Below, in pieces: positions 35,604 to 43,651 of a DNA stretch of 64,000 nucleotides (positions are counted from its first letter, which is position 1; each line of letters starts with the position of its first letter). This stretch comes from Bremerella sp. JC817 (GTDB lineage Bacteria > Planctomycetota > Planctomycetia > Pirellulales > Pirellulaceae): positions 496,001 through 560,000 of the forward strand of contig NZ_JBFEFG010000281.1 of NCBI RefSeq assembly GCF_040718835.1, written 5' to 3'. The position numbers and the translations under genes were made by a program. The notes under the pieces were generated by a model. That model was given only the letters and a program-made list of their open reading frames with translations, ran no database searches and had not been told where the DNA came from.

Positions 35604-36155
35604 ATGAACCGTTACCTCGCCATTCTCGGCCTCGGTCTGCTGATGTACGGCAGCGGGTGTTGCACAACCAAGTGCTGCGTTCCGACCTGCTGCTCGTCGT
35701 ACGGCAAGACCTGCTCGCCTGAAGTAAAGCAGACTGAAACCACGCACAACTGCTACGCCGACAAGTGCAAAGACATTTGTATCCCGGCCGTTCGCTTCCC
35801 ATGGGAAGATTGCTGCACGCCGCTGAAGTGCGGTCGTGTTCGCTCGGTCAAGCAGTTGACCAAGTTTGAATACAAGTGCCCTGACTGCGAAGTCAAATGG
35901 AACGTTGTCGATTCGGGCTGTAACTGCGGTCCCGGTGCGTGCGGCCCCGGCGGTTGCGGATGTGGCAAAAACTGCGGCGGTGCCTGCGGCATTCCTGCTT
36001 GTGGAAGCTTCGCCACCGATGGTACCACACCGGCTCCGACCGAAGCCCCAATGCCGCTGCCGGAAATGAATCATCAGGAGAAATCACCTTCCGAGGTTCC
36101 TCCGATGCCGCCGGTCGTGATCGAACAGACCTCGTACTTCGCAACGGGTCAGTAA
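35604..36155 (+). CDS. Cysteine-rich lipoprotein, unknown
   Basis: A 183-residue protein with a lipoprotein signal peptide (MNRYLAILGLGLLMYGSGC, lipobox GSGC). I count 23 cysteines between residues 19 and about 132, many as CC or CxxC pairs (CCTTKCC, CPDC, CGCGKNC), followed by a Pro/Glu-rich tail without cysteine. This suggests many disulfides or metal binding at the cell surface. It lies 99 bases downstream of the porin gene and may be cotranscribed. Similar Cys-rich lipoproteins are known in planctomycetes but without a function I can name. ATG 35604 begins the signal peptide. Confidence 0.8.
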   Translation: MNRYLAILGLGLLMYGSGCCTTKCCVPTCCSSYGKTCSPEVKQTETTHNCYADKCKDICIPAVRFPWEDCCTPLKCGRVRSVKQLTKFEYKCPDCEVKWNVVDSGCNCGPGACGPGGCGCGKNCGGACGIPACGSFATDGTTPAPTEAPMPLPEMNHQEKSPSEVPPMPPVVIEQTSYFATGQ

Positions 36156-36191
36156 GCGAGTCTTTCTCCGACTCGTCCAGGAATTCCGATC

Positions 36192-36228
36192 AAGCCCTTG
36201 GAGCTCTCCCTACTCCAAGGGCTTTTTA
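36192..36228 (+). terminator. Terminator after the Cys-rich lipoprotein gene
   Basis: A 12-bp perfect stem AAGCCCTTGGAG (36192-36203) against 36213-36224, 9-base loop, then TTT. It ends the porin and lipoprotein transcript. Confidence 0.88.
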
Positions 36229-36283
36229 TGTTCGAACCGGGGCCACTTTGGCCGAACGAAATCTATGGCTAAAATCGTTCGCT

Positions 36284-37090
36284 ATGGCCGAGAACATCAT
36301 CTATATCGATTCCCCGCAAGACCCGCAGCTCGTTCGCTACCATCGCGAGTTCGAGCGAAAAGCTCATATGCGCGACGGGTATTTCATTGCGGAAAGTCAG
36401 TTTCTTGTTCAGCGTTTGCTGGATAGCCCGTTTCCGATTGAATCGCTGGTGGTCGACGATTCCAGCAAGATCCCGCAACTCCCCGCTCAACGTCAGGGGC
36501 AGTTTCCGATCTACGTCCTCAGCCGAGCCGATATCAAAGAATTGGTCGGGTACAACTTCCATCGAGGCATCTTGGCCTGTGGGCAGCGTCCTCCGCGTCA
36601 CGAGATCGCCAGCGTCTTCCCCGACGAAGTCCCGGCCACCTCGACCGTGCTTGCTGCGTCAAAGATTGGCGACTTCGAGAACATCGGCGCCATTATCCGG
36701 GCGGCGTGTGCCTTTGGCGCGGATGCAATCCTTTTGGATGAGGGCTGTGCCGATCCGTTTGCCAAACGGAGCTTACGCGTCTCGACCGGGCACGCATTTA
36801 AGATTCCAATCGTCGAATCGCAAGACTTCGCGGCCGACCTGAAGCAGCTTCAAGCGAAAGGCTTCGAAACCTTTGCGACCGTTCTCTCCGATTCCGCCAC
36901 GCCCCTATCGCAGGTAAAACGAGCCGATCGAAGCATTATCTTGATGGGGAACGAGGGATATGGACTCGAGGCCGATACGCTGGCTCACTGCACCCATCAG
37001 ATCACCATTCCGATGCTGCGTGGCAGCGATTCGCTGAATGTGGCGATGGCGAGCGGTATCTTCTTATACCACTTCTGCCACATGCCGTAG
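36284..37090 (+). CDS. SpoU/TrmH-family RNA 2'-O-methyltransferase
   Basis: A 268-residue protein with an N-terminal RNA-binding subdomain (HMRDGYFIAESQFLVQRLLD) and a C-terminal SPOUT methyltransferase domain. The three SPOUT motifs are clear: ENIGAIIRAACAFGAD, IILMGNEGYGLE and IPMLRGSDSLNVAMASGI. Family members use SAM to methylate ribose 2'-OH in rRNA or tRNA; the target is not obvious. ATG 36284 was chosen because it opens just before the family's N-terminus; the open frame extends much further upstream into unrelated sequence. It is convergent with birA, with stops 9 bases apart. Confidence 0.92.
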   Translation: MAENIIYIDSPQDPQLVRYHREFERKAHMRDGYFIAESQFLVQRLLDSPFPIESLVVDDSSKIPQLPAQRQGQFPIYVLSRADIKELVGYNFHRGILACGQRPPRHEIASVFPDEVPATSTVLAASKIGDFENIGAIIRAACAFGADAILLDEGCADPFAKRSLRVSTGHAFKIPIVESQDFAADLKQLQAKGFETFATVLSDSATPLSQVKRADRSIILMGNEGYGLEADTLAHCTHQITIPMLRGSDSLNVAMASGIFLYHFCHMP

Positions 37091-37098
37091 CGACGCGA

Positions 37099-37887
37099 CT
37101 ACCAGCGGACAATCTCGCCGGAAACCAGTGCACGTCGTCCCGACGAAGTTTCCAGGAGCAACGCTCCCTCGGCATCAATGCCGTGACACTCGCCGACGAA
37201 GGTGCGTTCCCCTTGCTGCATCTCGACCTGGCGACCTGTCAACAGACAGTGTGAACGCCAGTACGGCAACAAGCTGGCGAATGACTCGGGGTTCTCTGAA
37301 CAGAGCGAACGAAACCGTTTCAAAAACTCGAGCAGCACCTCGGGCAGAAAGTGCTGCTGATGCGTCACGTCGGTCAAAGCGATCGCTCGCTGCTGGACAT
37401 CGAAGGGTGCCTGTTCGAGCGAATTGTTGACATTCACGCCAATTCCAACGCATAGATAGGGACGCCCCTGATCACGTTTCTCGACGAGAATTCCGCACAC
37501 CTTGCGTCCAGCCAGATAAACATCGTTTGGCCATTTGACCTGCACCATGCCATCGTCGGCATATTGTTCCAGAGTCTGACACATGGCGACGCCGGCAACG
37601 ATCGAGCAGCGATGCCACGCCAACGGAGCAATCGGGATATCGGCCTCGCCCATCAACAGCGAAAACGTCAACGCCCCGTCGGCAGCGAACCAGCTACGCG
37701 TTCCCCGTCCCCTGCCCTTGGTTTGCGAGCGAGCCACAATCAACGCCGGCAAGCGGTCGGCGTAGTGCTCGATGGTGGCGAGCGCATGGTCGTTGGTCGA
37801 CGTGATCTCGTCGAACACGTCGACCGTCTTCAGGTTCGCTTCCCGCAGGATCTCTTGCTGGGCGATTTCAGGAAACCAGGCACTCAT
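37099..37887 (-). CDS. birA: Biotin--[acetyl-CoA-carboxylase] ligase
   Basis: A 262-residue cytoplasmic enzyme that makes biotinyl-AMP and attaches biotin to carboxylases. Class I form: it lacks the N-terminal DNA-binding domain of E. coli BirA and starts directly at the catalytic fold. Motifs are EITSTNDHAL, the biotin-binding loop QTKGRGRGTRSW, VKWPNDVYLAGRKVCGILVE and GIGVNVN. The C-terminal SH3-like domain is about residues 215-262. Its start lies 3 bases after the stop of the pyruvate carboxylase gene on the same strand, so they form an operon. It probably biotinylates the neighbour. Confidence 0.95.
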   Translation of the reverse strand: MSAWFPEIAQQEILREANLKTVDVFDEITSTNDHALATIEHYADRLPALIVARSQTKGRGRGTRSWFAADGALTFSLLMGEADIPIAPLAWHRCSIVAGVAMCQTLEQYADDGMVQVKWPNDVYLAGRKVCGILVEKRDQGRPYLCVGIGVNVNNSLEQAPFDVQQRAIALTDVTHQQHFLPEVLLEFLKRFRSLCSENPESFASLLPYWRSHCLLTGRQVEMQQGERTFVGECHGIDAEGALLLETSSGRRALVSGEIVRW

Positions 37888-37890
37888 GGG

Positions 37891-40800
37891 TTACGCCAAC
37901 TTGACCATCAAGTCGCCTGTTTCGACCTGGCTGCCTGGCTTGACCAGGACCTGCTCGACGGTTCCTTCGACTTCCGCGTAAACCGTGGTTTCCATTTTCA
38001 TGGCTTCCAGCGACAGCAGCTTTTGTCCCTTGGCAACCTTCTCGCCCGGCTCGACTGCGATGGTCACCACCATGCCAGGCATCGACGAACCAATCTGCTT
38101 CGGATCGCCAGGATCGGCCTTCTGCCGTTTTGGAATGTCCGACTCGAGATTCTGATCGATGATGCTGATCTCGCGCGGCTGACCGTTCAGCTCGAAGAAC
38201 ACCACGCGCGAACCATCTGGGTGCGGATCACTGATCGTCAGGAACTTCACGATCAGCGTCTTTCCCTTTTCGATATCAAACGCCAGTTCTTCGCCCGGTT
38301 CTTGCCCATAGAAGAAGACCGGTGTCGGCAGCCGACTGGTGTCGCCGAAGGCTACCTGATGCTTGGCGAAGTCTTCGTACACTTTCGGATAGAGCAGGTA
38401 CGAAACCACCTCGTTTCGCTTCGGTGCCCGGCCGAGCATCTTCTCGACCTTCGCCGTCGCATCTTCAAAGTCAGCCGGTGCAAAGCTTTCGCCGGGGCGC
38501 GTCGTCAGGATCGTTTCGTCACGCATGACTCGCTTCTGCAATGCTTCGGGGAAACCGCCCGGCGGTTGCCCCATGCGACCGCCAAGCAGGTCTTTCACCG
38601 AAGCGGGAAAAGCCAACTCGCGTTCCGGGTTCAACACATCAGCAGGCGTCAGGTCGTTAGCTACCATGAACAAAGCCATGTCGCCGACCGCTTTCGAGGT
38701 GGGCGTCACCTTCACAATATCCCCCAGCATCTCGTTGACCTGGGCGTAGATCTCACAGATCTCGGACCACTGATCCGAAAGCCCCAAGGCGTGGGCCTGC
38801 TGGAACAAGTTGGTGTACTGACCGCCGGGCATTTCGTGCCGATACAGGTCGGCGGTCGCTGGCAGCACGGTGCTTTCAAACGGAGTGTAGAACTCGCGAA
38901 CCGATCGCCAATACTCGGCAACTTCGTCGATTTGCTTCGTGCCGAGACTACTTTCCTGAGGCGTTCCTCGCAGCATTTCGACCACGGTATTCAAGTTTGG
39001 CTGCGACGTTCCCCCGGAAAGCGGAGCCATCGCGGCGTCGGCGATGTCGAGCCCCACTTCGGAACCTTCCAGGATCGACGCGGCCTGAATCCCGGCGGTA
39101 TCGTGGGTGTGGAAGTGGATCGGCAACCCAATCTCTTGCCGGAGGGTCTCGATCAGCTTGCGCGCCGCTTTCGGCTTACAGAGCCCTGCCATGTCTTTAA
39201 TTGCCAGGAAGTGGGCCCCCATCGATTCCAACTGCTTCGCCAGATCGACGTAGTATTTCAGGTTGTACTTATCGCGTTTCGGATTGCTGATGTCACCGGT
39301 GTAACAGATCGAAGCTTCGCAGATGCCGCCGGATTCGATCACGGCGTCCATTGCCACCTTCATGTTCGGCACCCAGTTTAAGGCATCGAACACGCGGAAG
39401 ATGTCCATCCCGGCCTGGGAGGCTTCTTCAACGAATGCTTTTACGACGTTATCCGGGTAGTTGGTGTAGCCGACGGCGTTCGAGGCTCGCAGCAGCATCT
39501 GAAACAAGATATTCGGCACCGCCTCGCGCATGTCAGCCAGTCGCTGCCACGGCGATTCTTTGAGGAAACGCATCGTCGTATCGAAGGTCGCCCCGCCCCA
39601 CATTTCGAGCGAAAACATATTCGCACAGTTGTGCGCGTACGCCGGGCAGATATTCAGCAAATCGGACGTCCGCACACGGGTCGCCAGCAAGCTTTGATGG
39701 GCATCGCGGAACGTGGTATCGGTGAAGAGCAGTTCTTTCTGATCGCGAACCCACTGCGCGAACTTGGTCACCCCCAGTTCTTTGAAGCGATCGCGCGAGC
39801 CTTTAGGTAGCTTTGCATCTTCATCGACGTGCGGCGTCGGAGCCGGATCGCGACGCTTGGAAACGGCTCGATCTTTCACCAGTGCGTTGCCGTTAACGGC
39901 GATCTCGCCCAGGTACTTTAGCAGCTTCGTGGCCCGGTCTTTTCGCGGGATGAACTGCATCAAGTCAGGCGTTTCGTCAATGAAGCGAGTCGTGCACTTC
40001 CCTTCGACAAACGTCGGATGCTTCATCAAGCGAATGAGGAATGGAATGTTGGTCTTCACGCCACGAACGCGAAACTCTTGCAGAACGCGTTCCATGCGAC
40101 GCGAGGCATCGACAAAGCGGCGGCCACGGGCCGTCACTTTCACCAGCAGCGAATCGTAATACGGATGCACGACCGCACCGCTGAACGCGCTGCCTGCATC
40201 CAGACGCACGCCCATGCCAGCGCCGCTGCGGTAATGCGTCACGCGGCCATAGTCAGGCATGAACTTGTTGGAAGGATCTTCCGTCGTAACGCGGCACTGC
40301 AAAGCAAAGCCAAACGGCGTGATCGCCGATTGATCTGGGATTCCGATTTCAGGATGCTCGAGCGATTCGCCTTGAGCAACCAGGATCTGCGACTTCACCA
40401 GGTCGACGCCGGTGATCTCTTCGGTGACCGTATGTTCGACCTGGATACGCGGATTCACTTCGATGAAGTAGTATTCGCCGGTTACCGCATCGACCAGAAA
40501 CTCAACCGTTCCGGCGGCATAGTAATCGACCGCCTTGCCAATGGCGACGGCAGCATCGCACAAGCCTTGACGGGTCTTGGGATCGAGCAGTGGTGCCGGG
40601 GCGATCTCGACCACCTTCTGGTGGCGACGCTGCACGCTGCAGTCACGTTCGTACAGATGGACCAGGTTGCCCTCCTTATCCCCGAGCAACTGCACTTCGA
40701 TATGCCGGGCATGCTCGATGAACTTCTCGATGAAGATATCGGGGCTGCCGAACGCATTGAGCGATTCGCGCTGGGCTTCTTTGAACGAGCCATCGAACTC

Positions 40801-41334
40801 CTCCGAAGATCGAACGACACGCATCCCACGGCCGCCGCCACCTTTGGCCGCCTTTAGGATGATCGGGAAGCCCATCTTCTCGGCCAGTTGGCGTCCGGCA
40901 TCGACGTTTTCAATCGCCGCGTCGCTACCACCCAGGATCGGCACGCCTGCCTGTTTGGCGACGTTTCGAGCAGCCGTTTTATCGCCGAGCATTTCGAGGC
41001 AACGCTTCGATGGACCGACGAAGACAATGCCATTCTTCTCGCACGCATCGGCCAGGTCTGGGTTCTCGGACATGAACCCATAGCCAGGATGAATCGCATC
41101 GATCCCATGCTCCTTGCACAGCCGAATCACACCAGGGATATCGAGGTAGGCCCGAACCGGTTCGCCTTCGGTTCCGATCAAGTACGCTTCGTCCGCTTTG
41201 AAGCGATGGAGCGCGAAACGATCTTCGTACGAATACATGGCGACCGTCCGAATTCCGAGCTCGTGGGCACTCCGGAAGATGCGGATGGCGATTTCACTAC
41301 GATTGGCTGCCAGAAGCTTGGTGATCTTTTTCAT
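37891..41334 (-). CDS. pyc: Pyruvate carboxylase
   Basis: A 1147-residue single-chain enzyme making oxaloacetate from pyruvate, bicarbonate and ATP. Order of domains: biotin carboxylase (residues ~1-460; AANRSEIAIRIFRSAHELGI, then GGGGRGMRVVRS), carboxyltransferase (~545-1030; DTTFRDAHQSLLATRVRT, then HFHTHDTAG for metal binding), and biotin carboxyl carrier (~1070-1147; EAMKMETTV with biotinyl Lys1113). Length matches bacterial and mitochondrial PycA. It is followed after 3 bases by birA, which loads its biotin. Bicarbonate supply by the carbonic anhydrase at 31240 is possible but only inferred. Confidence 0.97.
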   Translation of the reverse strand: MKKITKLLAANRSEIAIRIFRSAHELGIRTVAMYSYEDRFALHRFKADEAYLIGTEGEPVRAYLDIPGVIRLCKEHGIDAIHPGYGFMSENPDLADACEKNGIVFVGPSKRCLEMLGDKTAARNVAKQAGVPILGGSDAAIENVDAGRQLAEKMGFPIILKAAKGGGGRGMRVVRSSEEFDGSFKEAQRESLNAFGSPDIFIEKFIEHARHIEVQLLGDKEGNLVHLYERDCSVQRRHQKVVEIAPAPLLDPKTRQGLCDAAVAIGKAVDYYAAGTVEFLVDAVTGEYYFIEVNPRIQVEHTVTEEITGVDLVKSQILVAQGESLEHPEIGIPDQSAITPFGFALQCRVTTEDPSNKFMPDYGRVTHYRSGAGMGVRLDAGSAFSGAVVHPYYDSLLVKVTARGRRFVDASRRMERVLQEFRVRGVKTNIPFLIRLMKHPTFVEGKCTTRFIDETPDLMQFIPRKDRATKLLKYLGEIAVNGNALVKDRAVSKRRDPAPTPHVDEDAKLPKGSRDRFKELGVTKFAQWVRDQKELLFTDTTFRDAHQSLLATRVRTSDLLNICPAYAHNCANMFSLEMWGGATFDTTMRFLKESPWQRLADMREAVPNILFQMLLRASNAVGYTNYPDNVVKAFVEEASQAGMDIFRVFDALNWVPNMKVAMDAVIESGGICEASICYTGDISNPKRDKYNLKYYVDLAKQLESMGAHFLAIKDMAGLCKPKAARKLIETLRQEIGLPIHFHTHDTAGIQAASILEGSEVGLDIADAAMAPLSGGTSQPNLNTVVEMLRGTPQESSLGTKQIDEVAEYWRSVREFYTPFESTVLPATADLYRHEMPGGQYTNLFQQAHALGLSDQWSEICEIYAQVNEMLGDIVKVTPTSKAVGDMALFMVANDLTPADVLNPERELAFPASVKDLLGGRMGQPPGGFPEALQKRVMRDETILTTRPGESFAPADFEDATAKVEKMLGRAPKRNEVVSYLLYPKVYEDFAKHQVAFGDTSRLPTPVFFYGQEPGEELAFDIEKGKTLIVKFLTISDPHPDGSRVVFFELNGQPREISIIDQNLESDIPKRQKADPGDPKQIGSSMPGMVVTIAVEPGEKVAKGQKLLSLEAMKMETTVYAEVEGTVEQVLVKPGSQVETGDLMVKLA

Positions 41335-41534
41335 AGTCGGCCGTATAGAATTCGCGACTGCCCAGGGACGGGGAAGCCAGACGGGAGAGGTGCAGTGGGG
41401 GAAAGCCAGCCAGTATATCAGATTGTAGGCGAAATAAACGAGCGTAAGTCAGACAACAATTTGATCTAATCCGACATGCGAAGTGATAGCATAAAGCGAT
41501 TATGCGGACGATTCGTGCATTGATCGAGCGGCGA

Positions 41535-41972
41535 CTACAAGAGCTCGCCAAGCTTGCCCGGCACTGGGATCAACTCGTCTGCCGGGAACCTTCCAGCGGC
41601 GTACTCGTTCCAGAGTCCGTTGACCCAATCGTCCTGGATATCCAACAGCAGCGATGAAGCGATCAGGCCGAAGTCATCCGAAACATATCCAGCCAACTCA
41701 GGCGACTCGGTCAGTTGCAATGTTTTCAAGAAGGCTGCCTTACGGATCTCTGCATGCAACCCTTTGAACTCTGCCGAGATATCCGCTTCAGGAAGCTTGT
41801 TTGAGGCCGCAGTCCAGGCAGTGTCGAAGGGAGCCGTATCGCGATAGTCGAGCTTCGCGTCGATATCGGCCTCGAACATGGCCGGTATCAAAAGTTGGTC
41901 GCTGTTAATCCGGTCGATGATTGACTGAACTTCCTTCACGGTAAACTTCCCAACGGTGACCTGACAGCGCAT
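41535..41972 (-). CDS. Hypothetical protein
   Basis: A 145-residue acidic cytoplasmic protein, helix-rich, with no motif I recognise. Segments such as FTVKEVQSIIDRINSDQLLIPAMFE and LIASSLLLDIQDDWVNGLWNEYA suggest a compact alpha/beta fold. The start is set at ATG 41972. An in-frame ATG at 41996 would lie inside the stem of the phoB terminator (41973-42006), and its first residues would be encoded by that hairpin, so it is rejected. It lies between the pho operon and the pyc gene, same strand. Confidence 0.65.
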   Translation of the reverse strand: MRCQVTVGKFTVKEVQSIIDRINSDQLLIPAMFEADIDAKLDYRDTAPFDTAWTAASNKLPEADISAEFKGLHAEIRKAAFLKTLQLTESPELAGYVSDDFGLIASSLLLDIQDDWVNGLWNEYAAGRFPADELIPVPGKLGELL

Positions 41973-42006
41973 AAAAAAGAGAACGAGTTGGCTCACCCGT
42001 TCTCTT
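41973..42006 (-). terminator. Terminator of the phoR-phoU-phoB operon
   Basis: A 9-bp perfect stem AAGAGAACG (41977-41985) against 41998-42006, 12-base loop, U tract on the minus strand (A run 41973-41978). It lies 39 bases after the phoB stop and ends right at the ATG of the next gene. Confidence 0.92.
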
Positions 42007-42044
42007 GCTGGTTATAGCGACCCAATTAGGTTGCGTCTACCAAA

Positions 42045-42806
42045 TTACATCCGCGAGATGTTGGTCGACTCGGCGAAGTCTTCGTCGTCGATATCTGCGT
42101 CGCTGCTGGGGGCGGCCCCTGGGTCGCGGAAGCGGTAGCCTACGCCACGAACCGTTTCAATCAGGTCGGCGAACTCAGCCATTTTGCGGCGAAGGGCTCG
42201 CACGTGAACGTCGATCGTGCGTTCCATCACGACGGTGTCTTCGCCCAAAGCGGCATCGATCAATTCCGATCGATCGAACACGCGACCAGGCTGGCGAGTC
42301 AGCGTTTCGAGCAAGCGGAATTCGCTGCGGGTCAGCTGCAGCGGCTTGCCATGGACGGTGGCACGGTGACGGCGACGATCGATCGTCACACCCTGACTGG
42401 CAACCACGTCGGTGGTTGCCGTTTCGGTTCCACGACGACGACGTTCAAGAGCTTTGATTCGTTCCAGCAGCACCTTCACGCTGAAAGGCTTGGTGACGTA
42501 ATCATCAGCACCGAGCGAGAAACCGATCAACTGATCGGACTCTTCCGCCTTGGCGGTCAGCATCAGCACCATGATGTCTTTGGTCGCTGGATCGGCACGC
42601 AGGCGGCGGCACACTTCCAAACCGTCGACAACCGGCAACATCAGGTCCAAGATCACCATGTCAGGCGTCTTCACTTGAGCCTGGGTCAAACCATCCTGAC
42701 CATCGTAAGCCGAAAGCACTTCGTAGCCTGCCTGGCGAACGTTGTAAGCCAACACGTCGGCAAGTGCTCGGTCGTCTTCGACAATCAGAATCTTCATTCG
42801 GGCCAT
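42045..42806 (-). CDS. phoB: PhoB-type response regulator
   Basis: A 253-residue OmpR/PhoB-class transcription regulator. The receiver domain (residues 4-120) has the acidic pair in VEDD, the phosphorylated Asp54 (VILDLMLP), Thr in LTAK and Lys in YVTKPF. The winged-helix DNA-binding domain spans about 135-235 (LTRSEFRLLETLTRQPGRVFDRSEL, then VRGVGYRF). An acidic tail of about 20 residues (SDADIDDEDFAES) is extra. It follows phoU by 36 bases and is the last gene of the operon. The kinase is phoR. It likely turns on phosphate-uptake genes and its own operon through the repeat array at 43609-43651. Confidence 0.93.
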   Translation of the reverse strand: MARMKILIVEDDRALADVLAYNVRQAGYEVLSAYDGQDGLTQAQVKTPDMVILDLMLPVVDGLEVCRRLRADPATKDIMVLMLTAKAEESDQLIGFSLGADDYVTKPFSVKVLLERIKALERRRRGTETATTDVVASQGVTIDRRRHRATVHGKPLQLTRSEFRLLETLTRQPGRVFDRSELIDAALGEDTVVMERTIDVHVRALRRKMAEFADLIETVRGVGYRFRDPGAAPSSDADIDDEDFAESTNISRM

Positions 42807-42842
42807 TTTCTAGGTCCAATTGCTAATACAGAACGGGGAGTT

Positions 42843-43532
42843 CTAGGAATGACTGGAAGAGCCAACTTCGCCACCATTGGAAAAGCGGTGACGAACAATG
42901 ACTCCATCTACCATGTAAATTACATCGTCCGCGATATTCACCGCGTGATCCGATATTCGTTCGATGTGGCGACTGGCCGAGAAGCAATGCAGGGCCGGCA
43001 CAACCTGGTCGGGACGTTCCCGCATGACTTTCTGCAGCTCTTCGATGACTTCGCAATTCATCCGGTCGACTTGGGCGTCCATTCCGCCGACACGAGTCGC
43101 AGCGACGCTGTCCATGTTGACGAACGAGTCGAGAACTTCGGTCACCATTTGCTTGGTCAGATCGACCATGCGAGCAAGTCGCGGAGGGGTGACGAACGTG
43201 GGGAACTCGATGACCGATTTGGCCCGTTCCGCCAGATTGACCGTCAGATCGGCCATCCGTTCGAGGTCGTTGTTTACTTTCAGAACCGTCGCGATGCGAC
43301 GCAGGTCGACCGCCACGGGTTGATGTAAGGCGAGGGCCTTCAGGCATTCTTCCTCGATCTGAACTTCCCGCTCGTCAACGATGATGTCGAACCGGATCAC
43401 CTCGTCGGCGATGTGAGCGTTGCGTTCAAAGAGGGCCCGAGTCGCCTTTTCGAGCATCTCTTCCACCACGCCAGACAACGACAGCACCTCGTGATGGAGG
43501 TGATCCAGGTCGCGTTGCAGGTGAAGAGACAT
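42843..43532 (-). CDS. phoU: Phosphate-signalling protein PhoU
   Basis: A 229-residue all-helical cytoplasmic protein that links the Pst transporter to PhoR and damps the phosphate response. Two homologous three-helix repeats are visible: first around LRRIATVLKVNNDLERMADLTVNLAERAK (~78-107) and second around LHCFSASRHIERISDHAVNIADDVIYM (~180-206), each with the E/D-R-x-x-D metal cluster. Length is normal. It lies between phoR and phoB, in the unusual order phoR-phoU-phoB, and no pst transporter genes are in the window. The candidate Pho box array lies just upstream. Confidence 0.94.
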   Translation of the reverse strand: MSLHLQRDLDHLHHEVLSLSGVVEEMLEKATRALFERNAHIADEVIRFDIIVDEREVQIEEECLKALALHQPVAVDLRRIATVLKVNNDLERMADLTVNLAERAKSVIEFPTFVTPPRLARMVDLTKQMVTEVLDSFVNMDSVAATRVGGMDAQVDRMNCEVIEELQKVMRERPDQVVPALHCFSASRHIERISDHAVNIADDVIYMVDGVIVRHRFSNGGEVGSSSHS

Positions 43533-43608
43533 AAGTTCTTAAATCTCGGGCGTTGCCTAGGATTTGAAGACGCTCCCAGGCCGAATCAGGTGTTTTCGAT
43601 GAACCTAA

Positions 43609-43651
43609 TGTTAACGCTCGATTATTAAGACAATGTAAACACAATTGTTAA
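43609..43651 (-). promoter_or_regulatory. Candidate Pho box: four TTAACA-like direct repeats before phoU
   Basis: On the minus strand: TTAACA (43651-43646), TTTACA (43639-43634), TTAATA (43628-43623), TTAACA (43614-43609), with 6-, 5- and 8-base spacers, so starts are 12, 11 and 14 apart. This matches the pattern of PhoP/PhoB-type sites, direct repeats on an 11-base helical period (TTAACA-like in Bacillus PhoP). They lie 77-119 bases before the phoU start and overlap the phoR stop. The site would allow phoU-phoB to be controlled apart from phoR. Confidence 0.55.

Noticed and set aside
34242..36074. 610-codon minus-strand frame across the porin and lipoprotein genes
   Set aside because: Antisense to two well-supported secreted genes; it has no recognisable fold or start site.
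37564..39381. 605-codon plus-strand frame opposite birA and pyc
   Set aside because: Antisense to two enzymes with complete motif sets.
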